Source of the DNA: Megaustenia siamemsis
Lineage: Eukaryota > Mollusca > Gastropoda > Stylommatophora > Ariophantidae
Direction: 5' to 3'
Assembly: GCA_032433765.1 (NCBI GenBank)
Contig: JAVIAB010000159.1
Coordinates: forward strand, 53,892,972 to 53,956,971
DNA length: 64,000 nucleotides
A model generated the notes under the pieces. That model was not told the origin of the DNA. It worked only from the letters and a program-made list of their open reading frames with translations, and searched no databases. The position numbers and the translations under genes were made by a program. Positions 55,540 through 64,000 of the stretch are shown here, in pieces (position 1 is the stretch's first letter; each line of letters begins with the position of its first letter).

Positions 55540-55870
55540 CATCTTTACACTCCGAGCATATCCATAGGTACTCAGATCCCCTCCTCAGCAAGTCCCGCAG
55601 TGTCCAGCGACTGTCGACTCCTGTTCTTTGTTGAACTATAAGTCTTTTTATATGCCCACTAAGTTTCCTCGTTTATGGATGTGCTCATCTTAACTCCCAT
55701 CTCTTTCATCCGAAAGACAGACGTGGACTCATGGTTGTCGAATTCTTGGGCACGTCCTACATCTCTGAGAACACTGATGATGTCCACCCTATCCATTGGT
55801 TGACCGTACTCAACGATAGTGTAGCTAACCAAATTGTCCGCTCTTTCATAAAGAAATATACCCACAGCAT
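55540..55870 (-). pseudogene. Retroelement RNase H C-terminal relic (duplicate)
   Basis: Minus-strand frame reads YERADNLVSYTIVEYGQPMD followed by RVDIISVLRDVGRAQ. Homologue of 39060-39425, better preserved in its middle. Confidence 0.6.
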
Positions 55871-56497
55871 CCGCTCATGTAAAACTCTTCAAACCATTCA
55901 GTTAGTACAGTATGTGCTATATGGTACTGTATAGCACACACTGTACTCAATGAATAACTATATGGTTATTACACAGTTTAATTGTAATGTTAATCTGAGT
56001 AAAATTGTAATACAATTGACACATAAAATATACATAAACATTGCTGACGGCCATATTAGCGGCCATTTTCGATACCTTTTTAAAACATGTTTTTCTAATG
56101 AACAAGTAATATATATAATAAAGTTTAAAAACATTTTATTGTAATGAAGAAAAAACATATAAATACAATTTAAATCATTTTTCTATTGAAGAAAATATAC
56201 AAATAAATACATTTTAAAACATTTTTTCATTGAAGAAAATACACCAATAAACACATTTAAACATTGCTTATACTGAAGAAAATACACCCAATTAAAACAT
56301 TTTAAAACATTTGTTCTAATGAAGAAAATTACCAACAAACATATTTTAAATTATTTTTGTCTGTTGAAGAAAAACACCAATAAACACATTTTAAAACAAT
56401 TTTTCTTTTGAGAAAAATACACTAATAAACACAATTTAAAACATATTTTCGTTTGAAAATATTACAAAAATAAACACATTTTAAAACATGTTTTCTA

Positions 56498-56647
56498 AAC
56501 ATGACTAACATGGACGAGTAACATCAAAAGATGGTCAAGTCAATCTATGACAGCCTGACCCATCAAAGTAAGAAACAGAGTAGAATGGCGATCCATGGTA
56601 GCCAACCTTTGTTGCGGAGAGAGCACACGATGATGATGATGATGATG
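56498..56647 (+). mobile_element. 150-bp 5'-truncated RTE-A insertion
   Basis: Perfect direct repeat aaaacatgttttcta at 56483-56497 and 56648-56662. The inserted sequence is the RTE-A 3' end (compare 6977-7130 inverted) finishing in seven ATG-type repeats. Confidence 0.88.
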
Positions 56648-57134
56648 AAAACATGTTTTCTACTGAAGAAAATACACATATAAATACATTTTTAAACATT
56701 TTTTTTCTATTGAAGAAAATAAACATATTAACACATTTTAAAACACTTTTTCTAATGAAGAAAATACACTAGCAAACACGTTTCACGAAACATTTGTTTC
56801 TATTTGAAATACAAATACAATACACTAATAAACATATTTCAATAATGTTTTTTTTCTAAATAAGAAAATGGGCCAATAAACACGTTTTAAAACATTTTCT
56901 CTTTAAAAAAAAATAAACCAATAAACACATTTTAATTTTTTTTCTATTGGAGAAAATACACATATAAACATGTTTTAAACATTTCTTCTAAAGAAAATAC
57001 ACCAAGAAACACGTTTTAAAACATGTTTCTATTAAGAAAATACACTAATAAACACGTTTTAAAACATGTTTCCTATTGAAGAAAATACAACTATAAACAC
57101 GTTCTAAAACATTTATAACATGCAATAAAAGCCT

Positions 57135-58113
57135 GGAACAAAATGTAGTGTGGTGCATGAAGGACCGCTTACAGAAGCATTTGAAATAAGAACAGGAGTA
57201 AGGCAAGGATGCCTTCTGTCCCCATTTCTCTTTCTACTGGCCATAGATTGGATTATGAAAATAACTCTAAACAACAGAAATGGGATCCAGTGGTCACTGA
57301 CCAAACAACTTGATGATTTAGACTTTGCTGATGACATAGCTCTCCTATCACACAGCCATCAACAGATGCAGGATAAAATGAGTATATTAGATGAGAGATC
57401 ACAACAGCTAGGACTAAAGATTAATAGAGATAAGACCAACATTATGAGAATTAATGCAGTTGGCAATAACCAAATAAAACTAGGAGAAACACATCTACTA
57501 GACGTACAATCTTACACATATCTGGGCAGTAATATAGATAAAGAGGGAGGAACAGAAAATGATACCAAAATAAGGATATCAAAAGCAAGTGGAGCTTTCA
57601 TTGCACTGGGAAACATATGGAAATCCAAAGAAATTAGGCTAAATACAAAAATAAAAATTTTCAGCTCAAATGTTAAGTCGGTCCTATTATATGGCTGTGA
57701 AACATGGAGAATAACAAAATTTACAATCACGAAGGTACAGACTTTCATTAATGGATGCTTGCGCAGAATAAAGGGATGGAGATGGCAGGACAAAGTCACT
57801 AACGTGAAATTATGGAAATGTACCGGTCAAATACCAGTGGATAAAGAGATACAGCGAAGACGATGGTGATGGATAGGACACACACTGTAGAAGCCAACTG
57901 AGATGAAAACATAACAGGCTCTTTTTTGGAATCCCCAGGGGAAAAGACAAAGAGGAAGACCAAGGAATTCTTGGAGAAGACAGATCGAAGCAGAGATGAA
58001 GATGATGGGGAAGACATGGAATGATCTTAAAAGAATTGCAAAAAACAGAACGACTTGGAAAGTGTTTGTTGAAGACATATGCTCCACTGGGAGCTAAAAG
58101 GTAGAAGAAGAAG
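57135..58113 (+). mobile_element. RTE-B retrotransposon with 11-bp target-site duplication
   Basis: aataaaagcct at 57124-57134 and 58114-58124 flanks the insertion. The copy A locus (near 40410) has the empty site. The 3' end is a GAA-type repeat (agaagaagaag), unlike the ATG repeat of RTE-A. It is 5'-truncated before the RT catalytic core. Confidence 0.88.
57150..57869 (+). CDS. RTE-B reverse transcriptase, C-terminal half
   Basis: A 239-codon frame with TGVRQGCLLSPFLFLLAIDW, the catalytic FADDIALLSH (F in place of Y, as in many RTE-type enzymes), LGLKINRDKT, LLYGCETWRI and a CLRRIKGWRW stretch. A TGA at 57867-57869 cuts it before the tail. The tail continues in shifted frames (a KRQRGRPRNSWRRQIEAEM segment near 57960) to about 58100. 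It is the youngest-looking RTE-B copy but incomplete. Confidence 0.78.
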   Translation: MVHEGPLTEAFEIRTGVRQGCLLSPFLFLLAIDWIMKITLNNRNGIQWSLTKQLDDLDFADDIALLSHSHQQMQDKMSILDERSQQLGLKINRDKTNIMRINAVGNNQIKLGETHLLDVQSYTYLGSNIDKEGGTENDTKIRISKASGAFIALGNIWKSKEIRLNTKIKIFSSNVKSVLLYGCETWRITKFTITKVQTFINGCLRRIKGWRWQDKVTNVKLWKCTGQIPVDKEIQRRRW

Positions 58114-58316
58114 AATAAAAGCCTAGATAAATCAACATATGCTGAAGATGTAGCTTTAGATGAACAAACAATTGGTGACCCATAAATGGTGTATATATAG
58201 AAAAGATATTAGAAAATGACATGAAATTATTCACGGAAACAAACATCGATATTTTAACCTGAAACTGTTGACTTTGGTTAACAACAAATTGGTAAAGCCC
58301 CAAATGGTGTATATAT

Positions 58317-59577
58317 CATCATCATCATATACCATACCGTTTGGCGTAGGCATTCATGTCCTTCTAACATTCTTTTATCTACCGTGCAGCGAATCAATTC
58401 CGTTGTTAATTGTTTTCCTTACCTTGAAACCCCGCTATCCAATATTTTTCTCTCTCTTTGTCATCCGCGATCTCTCTTTCCTTGTACTTTACCAGTTGAA
58501 ACCAAGTAATCCAACTGTTCTCTTGTCATGATGTTTAATTGTTTCTTTCTGATGTTTATTTGGGAGATCCCTTTATGTTTTGGCCTCTTTGAGAATCTCC
58601 TCATTGGTCTTTTTTGTTGTCCATAGAGCTTTAAACAAACATACGTCTGTGAAATCATATCTATGTGGCCTCTAGTCGTCTTACATTTGTTTGTCTACTG
58701 TCCTTGATTCACTTCCAAATGTCAGAATTAGTTATATATAACACCGATGAACTATCTTTTTCACTTCTATTGACATATATTTGTTGCACACGATATTTTT
58801 AATTTTCTGAAATGCAATTGTGGCCTGAGCTATTCTGCTTATTATGTCTGTGGTGTATCCTTCATCTGATGTTATCATTGTGCCCTGTATTTGACGCGTT
58901 GCCCTTGTGTAAGATTTATTCCGTTTATTTTTATGCTGCATGATGATGATAATTGGTGCTTCGATATGACCATTACTTCTGTTTTCTTACTATTCAGACT
59001 GAGACTTTTTTGTTGCTTTCTTCCACTGTTATGTCTATCATTTTCTTGTAGTTCACTCTCTGTCTCTTCTCTTAAGACTGTCATCCGCATTTCGCAAATT
59101 ATTTATCTTGGGGCCGTTGACTTCAATTCCTTTTTTGTCTATTATTGATCTCATAATATGTTCGCTGTAAAGTGAAAACAAATCGGGCGACAGAACACAG
59201 CATTGTCTGACTCCTTGTTTTATAAATCAGAACTGTTCTGTTTCGTTACTAATTCGTATAACTGCTGTTTGTTACCAGTACATTTTTTTTTAATGATTCG
59301 TAGATCATTGTCATCAATGTTTACTTTCTCTAGCATATTGATTATTTCCACATGCTTCACTTCAAATACTTCAAATACTTTTGCGAAGTCTATAAGGTAC
59401 ATATATAGATCTTTCTTTACCTATATAGCTCTTTCTATCAATGCTCTTAAGATATATATTGCAAACATTGGTGACTTTTCCTATCACAAATCCACATGGT
59501 TCCTTACTTATTTCTAGTTTTATTTTGTTCCTTACACGTCTCATGATGATTCTTAGTAATATTTTATTTTCGTCGTG
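58317..59577 (-). mobile_element. RTE-A retrotransposon with 12-bp target-site duplication
   Basis: tggtgtatatat at 58305-58316 and 59578-59589 flanks 1261 bp that begins with the (CAT)n 3' terminus. The minus strand carries tail, thumb and motif A relics (59220-59402 frame with VFEVKHVEIINMLEKVNIDD). The orthologous insertion in copy A starts at 40612, so it predates the segmental duplication. Confidence 0.85.
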
Positions 59578-59589
59578 TGGTGTATATAT

Positions 59590-60380
59590 AGTAGAGATTT
59601 TACAAAATTACATGAAATTGTTCACTGAAACAAAGAAACCTATTTCAATTGTAATTGTAGGGAAAGTGTTGTTTGCTATTACTGTCCTGCTATTGATCTC
59701 TTTCCTTGTTTCATCCTCTTGATCAATCTTACTAACACGATATACATACAGTTTGGAATGCGGAATATTTATTTCAATGTTTCATGATTCATCATAGAAG
59801 GAATTGACATTACAATAAATCTTGCTGTAATATCCTAACAAATGGTATAACTACCAAACTGCCATGACTGGTTGCACATCACAAACTATTCTTGGTAACG
59901 TCATTCTAATAACACGTCATAATTAACGACACTTAAACTGTCTTTTGTCTCTTCTTTCCTCTATTTCACCTTCCTACTTTATTTCCCGTTGTCACAATAT
60001 AATCCGTCTATACCATCGTTTACCAAAAGTTGATGATTATTTATTTCTATTATTAGAACAAACCAACCTTTATCTTTGGCCATTTTTGAACGTTCTCTGC
60101 ACTCAATTTTAAGTTAAACATTCCGTTCTGAACATGACTCTATTAAATCACAATCATGTAGCGTCCAGAGATTTTCTTATTTGTTGCCCTAACACTTTAT
60201 AGATGTATATCAGGATACTGATTTAGATGACATTAAATTGTTGGTGTTTTACAGAAGTACCATCTTTGTCAGTGTCCCCGGTAAAACACAACAGCGTTAA
60301 TTGAAATAAATGGCATATATTTATAAATTGTATCATTACAGTTATTCCAATATTAGCTTCGTTTCTATTGTAGGAATACT
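59590..60380. other. 3' flank of receptor copy 2, no gene seen
   Basis: AT-rich. 59585-59635 repeats words of 58190-58245. No clear polyadenylation signal was singled out downstream (minus strand) of the ancestral stop at 60381. Confidence 0.5.
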
Positions 60381-60496
60381 CTAAGTAGATGTTTTTATGG
60401 CTTTGCTGTCACCGTGTTTAAACTGCTCCCATTTAGCCATAATTGCAGGAATTGTGTACAGAAGTGGGTTTGCTGCAGAATTAATAGGGAGAACGA
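60381..60496 (-). pseudogene. Receptor copy 2: out-of-frame helix 7 and cytoplasmic tail
   Basis: After the premature TGA, the ancestral frame can still be read one base over: an AANPLLYT helix-7 motif, then a short tail KWEQFKHGDSKAIKTST and a TAG at 60381-60383. This shows where the intact protein should end and, by alignment, where copy 1 should end just beyond the window. Confidence 0.75.
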
Positions 60497-61831
60497 TCAC
60501 CGTTGTAAGGCGTAAGCGTCACTGCTGATCACGTGGCCGCCAAGTGTTAATAATCCCATGATTCCCACAGGAAACCAGCAGAGAAAGTTGGACAGAGCTA
60601 CCAGAAACAGCTGTTTAGCTACAGTTAAATCGTTAGCTCTTCTGGACGAAGTGTGATTCATTCTGTTCTCAGACATGGCACGAAAAATGGCTCTTTGACC
60701 GTAAGCAATGAGAAGAACAAGAGATACATTAAGAGCGATAAATACGGCGAACGAGAACTCCCAGCCACTGAGTCGTTTAGTTGTCAAAGGTAAGCCAAGA
60801 CACATTGCGTTAGAAGAATATATTTCAAACCTGAACACAACGGGAGTCAGTGCAAGAAGGAAACCAATGAACCAAGACAAAGACAAAACGATAATTTTAC
60901 TCATTTTGGAAAACTTGACTTGACCAAAGGGAAACTTCATAATCAGAAACCTGTCCAGAGTGATAAGGAAAACAAAAAATGTTGACGCCTCACTAGAGAG
61001 TGTAGCCAGGAAGCCAGCAAGTTTACATACATCACTTTCTCTCCAGCTCTTGTCATACAAAACATAAATGTCACGATAGTAATAATCTGCTCCAGCAATA
61101 ATGAACATATAGACTCCCTTAATAAAGTCAGATATACTCAAGTTTGTCACAAACAGACCATAACCTGTTCTGAGAACTGACCTGTCCCAGATTACACGAT
61201 AACCAACAACAGTTATGTTCCCAAGAACAGCAAGAACCGCCACCACCCAGAGAAGAACACGCTGAACATCGATACCTATCAGATCAAAACAAGAGGCGAT
61301 AGCATCATCAGGAGCGTGACAAGTGTGGTATGGGATCATCTTTCCCCTTATCTGTGGACAACACAACTGAAAACTGTCAGTGAACAGATCGTGACTGATA
61401 CTGAGACCGCTAAAGTAATCTTCATAAAAGTCTGCGATGAATAATCCACGTAAATCTATTGACTGATATACGATGTTATGAGGAAACATGTTTCCTTTAA
61501 TACTCCTGATTTTTGTAAAGCTCAAGTTTAAATGTTTCAAGCCAGGAAACATTAAAACAAAAGATTTATTGAGAAGTGACAGACTCGTGTGTGATAGGTC
61601 GATTGTTTCTAACAAAATTAATTTAATGTTTTTTATTTCAACAAAATCTTTGTTGTGTGACAGATTCAAGAGTCGGACATTACCCAGCGGAGAATCGTAT
61701 ATTTCATGACCATCCAGGGTAATCAGCCGGTTTGAGCTGATGTCCAGTATCTGCATACTTTTTGGTAAGAATTTTTTTATAAATTCCTTTACTTGTGAGA
61801 TTGCAGTGAGACACAATAAAGACGACCACAT
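60497..61831 (-). CDS. Receptor copy 2: LRR and seven-helix part, truncated before helix 7
   Basis: A 444-codon frame. It has leucine-rich repeats (MQILDISSNRLITLDGHEIY, then NVRLLNLSHN, ETIDLSHTSL and LKHLNLSFTKI; about residues 28-140), a Cys-containing cap and six rhodopsin-type helices (about 190-435). Helix 1 has GNITVVGY, helix 2 NLSISDF, helix 3 ends LITLDRFLI and helix 6 FLCWFPV. The frame ends with AYALQR and a TGA at 60497-60499, because one base is missing near 60506 relative to copy 1. The first residues (MWSSLLCL) are out-of-frame sequence, not a genuine start. Confidence 0.8.
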   Translation of the reverse strand: MWSSLLCLTAISQVKEFIKKFLPKSMQILDISSNRLITLDGHEIYDSPLGNVRLLNLSHNKDFVEIKNIKLILLETIDLSHTSLSLLNKSFVLMFPGLKHLNLSFTKIRSIKGNMFPHNIVYQSIDLRGLFIADFYEDYFSGLSISHDLFTDSFQLCCPQIRGKMIPYHTCHAPDDAIASCFDLIGIDVQRVLLWVVAVLAVLGNITVVGYRVIWDRSVLRTGYGLFVTNLSISDFIKGVYMFIIAGADYYYRDIYVLYDKSWRESDVCKLAGFLATLSSEASTFFVFLITLDRFLIMKFPFGQVKFSKMSKIIVLSLSWFIGFLLALTPVVFRFEIYSSNAMCLGLPLTTKRLSGWEFSFAVFIALNVSLVLLIAYGQRAIFRAMSENRMNHTSSRRANDLTVAKQLFLVALSNFLCWFPVGIMGLLTLGGHVISSDAYALQR

Positions 61832-64000
61832 GGTCTAGTGTATAGAAGAGTACTGCGCTGAGATCAACGTGGGACAAGTCCAAGTAAATCGTTCTCCAGT
61901 CAAAATTATCATACTCGAACATTGGTATAGTCTTATTGTAATTTGACACCGTAACTGTCCCCGATATACAGCGGAATCCTTTAACACATTGCACTTGACA
62001 GTCCACTTCGTCATCGCGATGTGGACATTGGGGATTTCCGTCACAAACTAGGTCAGGATGGAGACACATTTTACTATCCCAACAAGCGAAGTTTCCAGAA
62101 CACGAGCTAAGTGTGTAATTATTCTCGTCATCTCCTGTAGGACAGTCTAAAGTTCCATCAAAGACATAATGTTGAGGGATACAGTAAGTGTTTGGACATT
62201 TAACGTATCCCTCTGGGCACTCAAAGTCCGTACAGTTATCAAGATGGGATAGATTTCTACAGCCCACTAACACCCCGAACATATCCTTTAAGTAGACACA
62301 CTTGGGAGACCACAATCGATGTCCCAGACTGTTGTAACAAGAATTTTTCGTTTCCAGTTTCCCTATAGTCTCGTCTATATGGCCTTCTTTACCGTGACAG
62401 TCTATTTTGTTATTATTAAGATCTTTGAATCTCACACACTTGTAGTCACAGTATAAGGTGCAGTCGTCGCCTTTTTTCAATGACCTCACAACAACTTCAC
62501 TTTCATCGTTGATATCCTCTAGGCTATATCCACACACATTACAGTCAACTTCATCATCACCAAACCACTGTGCAAGTAAAAATGAATTGTCACAACAATA
62601 AATGCTAGTGGCGTCATATGAATGTATATTCTGTGATTTATAAAAACAGAACAGTTCATCCCGCCTGTTGCTGCAGTGATCAATAAAGTCACAGACATAA
62701 ACATAGGAAATGTATTGCGAACCAAGTGAGTCTTCTCCACAGTCAAACAGGGGAAATAATCCTTCCTCTGACTTTCTCAAGAAACCTAAGAAATCTTTGT
62801 TGACAATGTTGGCTGACACAGACACGATGTTATCCCTAAATATAATAAAATCTCCTTTTGTTAGAGCTTGAGTAAGACTTTTGTTCTTTGCAGGTTTTAT
62901 TCTCATTATGTGTTTGTCTTCAATTCTACGCGAAAGAGTCGCCTCACAAAGGCTAAGGATACTTACTTTGTCCCGACAACTTAAATCAACCCATCCATCA
63001 ACAACATGAGTGTCGTTGTCTGAAATGTTACTGACGCCATCACTGATATTGTTGTAAACAAATAGCCACACACCACACCCTTTGATATAATCAGCTGATG
63101 GTTTCCCTAGCAACCAATGATTAACCACCAATGGACTATATTTATTTGTTATCTCTCCATACCAATTAAAATGTTTTGCAATGTTCATTGTAGTCTTTTT
63201 GAGTCCAATAATAAATTGTACAGTTAATCGAGATGTATTTTTAGTGTCATATCTGAGGTACTTGGAACCTGTTAGAAACGTTGACATTTTTTGTTGTAAG
63301 AAAAGCATTTCCTCTTTAGTTTCTATTGTTGCTAAAGAACCGTATTTATATTTACATTCATTACTACCAGTCTCCCAATCTTCTTCGGAATTAAAAGCCA
63401 AAGGTAAATAGCAAGATATTCGATCAGTTTGTCTATATCGGAACCATCCTTCACTACACTGGTTGCAAATTGCCATTACTAGAGTTTGTCCCCACAAACG
63501 TTTGCTGTTGTATCCAACAAGTAGGGTATCCCTAAGGTAGACCAGATGACTAACATATTTGACATCAAAGACCACAACAAATATCTTGATGTCTGTGACT
63601 TGTTTCTGCTGGTCTACAATGTGGGGGATATTTCTCGTCTCTTCAAATGAAAAATCTCTACCATTGAGGTAAATAACAGCGACATGGGTGGCGTTCTCTC
63701 TAAACCCAGCCATCTCGGCAAATAAACGTTGGGCAAACTGTATTTTATGTGTAAGATTATTATTGGGACTATAATAATTGTTCTTGGAATATGGATGATC
63801 TATAACAATGAACCTAAATGCGGAAAAATAACTGTATAATTCTTTCCTTGAATCATTCACATATGTACTTAAATCATAAAACTTCCAAGAGCTGACGTTT
63901 ACTGCAGGATTTCTGGTAGAATACGAATCATAAACACTAGCGATCAGCGCTTTTGACATTGGCTCAATGGAACGTAACCCGTCGGCAAAGTCCAAGCTGA
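61704..64000 (-). CDS. Receptor copy 2: ectodomain (vWA, C-type lectin-like, LDLa), 5' end off window
   Basis: An open frame of more than 763 codons runs off the right edge. In order (residues from 63995): a von Willebrand A-like domain (about 1-180, with IQFAQRLFAEMAGF, VAVIYLNGRDFSFEET and IKIFVVVFDV); a C-type lectin-like domain (about 187-365, with CSEGWFRY, SNECKYKYGSLATIETKEEM, FNWYGEITNKY, VNHWLLGKPS and a C-terminal WVDLSCR-LCE); a Cys-rich region; two canonical LDLa repeats (CPNTYCIPQ-DCPTGDDE and CLHPDLVCDGNPQC-DDEVDC, about 610-685); and the first leucine-rich segment (IYLDLSHVDL). It then runs out of frame after a T7 tract at 61772-61778 and stops at 61704. The likely role is recognition of an extracellular ligand; carbohydrate binding is not established. 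Confidence 0.85.
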   Translation of the reverse strand, partial: SLDFADGLRSIEPMSKALIASVYDSYSTRNPAVNVSSWKFYDLSTYVNDSRKELYSYFSAFRFIVIDHPYSKNNYYSPNNNLTHKIQFAQRLFAEMAGFRENATHVAVIYLNGRDFSFEETRNIPHIVDQQKQVTDIKIFVVVFDVKYVSHLVYLRDTLLVGYNSKRLWGQTLVMAICNQCSEGWFRYRQTDRISCYLPLAFNSEEDWETGSNECKYKYGSLATIETKEEMLFLQQKMSTFLTGSKYLRYDTKNTSRLTVQFIIGLKKTTMNIAKHFNWYGEITNKYSPLVVNHWLLGKPSADYIKGCGVWLFVYNNISDGVSNISDNDTHVVDGWVDLSCRDKVSILSLCEATLSRRIEDKHIMRIKPAKNKSLTQALTKGDFIIFRDNIVSVSANIVNKDFLGFLRKSEEGLFPLFDCGEDSLGSQYISYVYVCDFIDHCSNRRDELFCFYKSQNIHSYDATSIYCCDNSFLLAQWFGDDEVDCNVCGYSLEDINDESEVVVRSLKKGDDCTLYCDYKCVRFKDLNNNKIDCHGKEGHIDETIGKLETKNSCYNSLGHRLWSPKCVYLKDMFGVLVGCRNLSHLDNCTDFECPEGYVKCPNTYCIPQHYVFDGTLDCPTGDDENNYTLSSCSGNFACWDSKMCLHPDLVCDGNPQCPHRDDEVDCQVQCVKGFRCISGTVTVSNYNKTIPMFEYDNFDWRTIYLDLSHVDLSAVLFYTLDHVVVFIVSHCNLTSKGIYKKILTKKYADTGHQLKPADYPGWS

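Larger units (their letters stand above)
55113..58755. repeat. Segmental duplication, copy B
   Basis: Partner of 38680-41061. It is lengthened by a longer AT-rich tandem tract (55960-57115), a 150-bp RTE-A insertion (56498-56647) and an RTE-B insertion (57135-58113), none of which is in copy A. Confidence 0.85.

Overview
The window is eukaryotic, AT-rich and dominated by transposable elements and tandem repeats. The only non-transposon genes I recognise are copies of a very large GRL101-type receptor (LDL-receptor class A repeats, leucine-rich repeats and a rhodopsin-type seven-helix domain). That family was first described in the pond snail Lymnaea, so a mollusc, most likely a heterobranch gastropod, is inferred. 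No bacterial or viral gene organisation is present. Everything is read by eye; homology statements rest on motifs and on copy-to-copy comparison within the window.

Receptor genes. Two minus-strand copies sit at the window ends: copy 1 at 1-2721 (runs off the left edge) and copy 2 at 60381-64000 (runs off the right edge). They are nearly identical over about 2.7 kb (1-2705 against 60420-63122). Copy 2 also carries a von Willebrand A-like domain and the first half of a C-type lectin-like domain, which copy 1 has lost where a Penelope-type terminal repeat abuts it. Copy 1 is open for 907 codons and reaches helix 7 with NPxxY. Copy 2 is broken by one-base shifts before the leucine-rich repeats and before helix 7. 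A third fragment, inverted, lies at about 21.74-21.87 kb. A signal-peptide exon with a clean splice donor lies at 23661-23715, and a weaker two-exon candidate at 42.4-42.85 kb.

Transposons. 2.7-12.5 kb: Penelope and SINE relics, nested RTE-like retrotransposons and a mariner with both inverted repeats and one premature stop. 12.85-15.4 kb: a 32-bp minisatellite. 15.4-20.9 kb: a decayed Penelope-like element with direct terminal repeats and a second fragment in the opposite orientation. 21.9-27.0 kb: a dispersed 1-kb repeat (family A), a 24-bp minisatellite and low-complexity DNA. 27.0-31.2 kb: a Tc1/IS630-type transposon inserted in a 36-bp minisatellite, with its internally deleted derivative nearby. 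31.3-38.7 kb: Jockey-like retrotransposon copies with RNase H, one split by a hAT element that has a perfect 8-bp target duplication. 38.7-41.1 kb and 55.1-58.8 kb: a segmental duplication that collected different later insertions. 41.75-46.1 kb: a block bounded by inverted repeats and filled with satellite DNA. 46.1-50.1 kb: RTE fragments. 50.2-52.0 kb: a 28-bp minisatellite.

There is no operon-like cooperation. The window reads as a receptor-gene neighbourhood shaped by duplication and by repeated, datable insertions. The receptor pair, its frame history and the well-preserved target-site duplications are the most informative parts.
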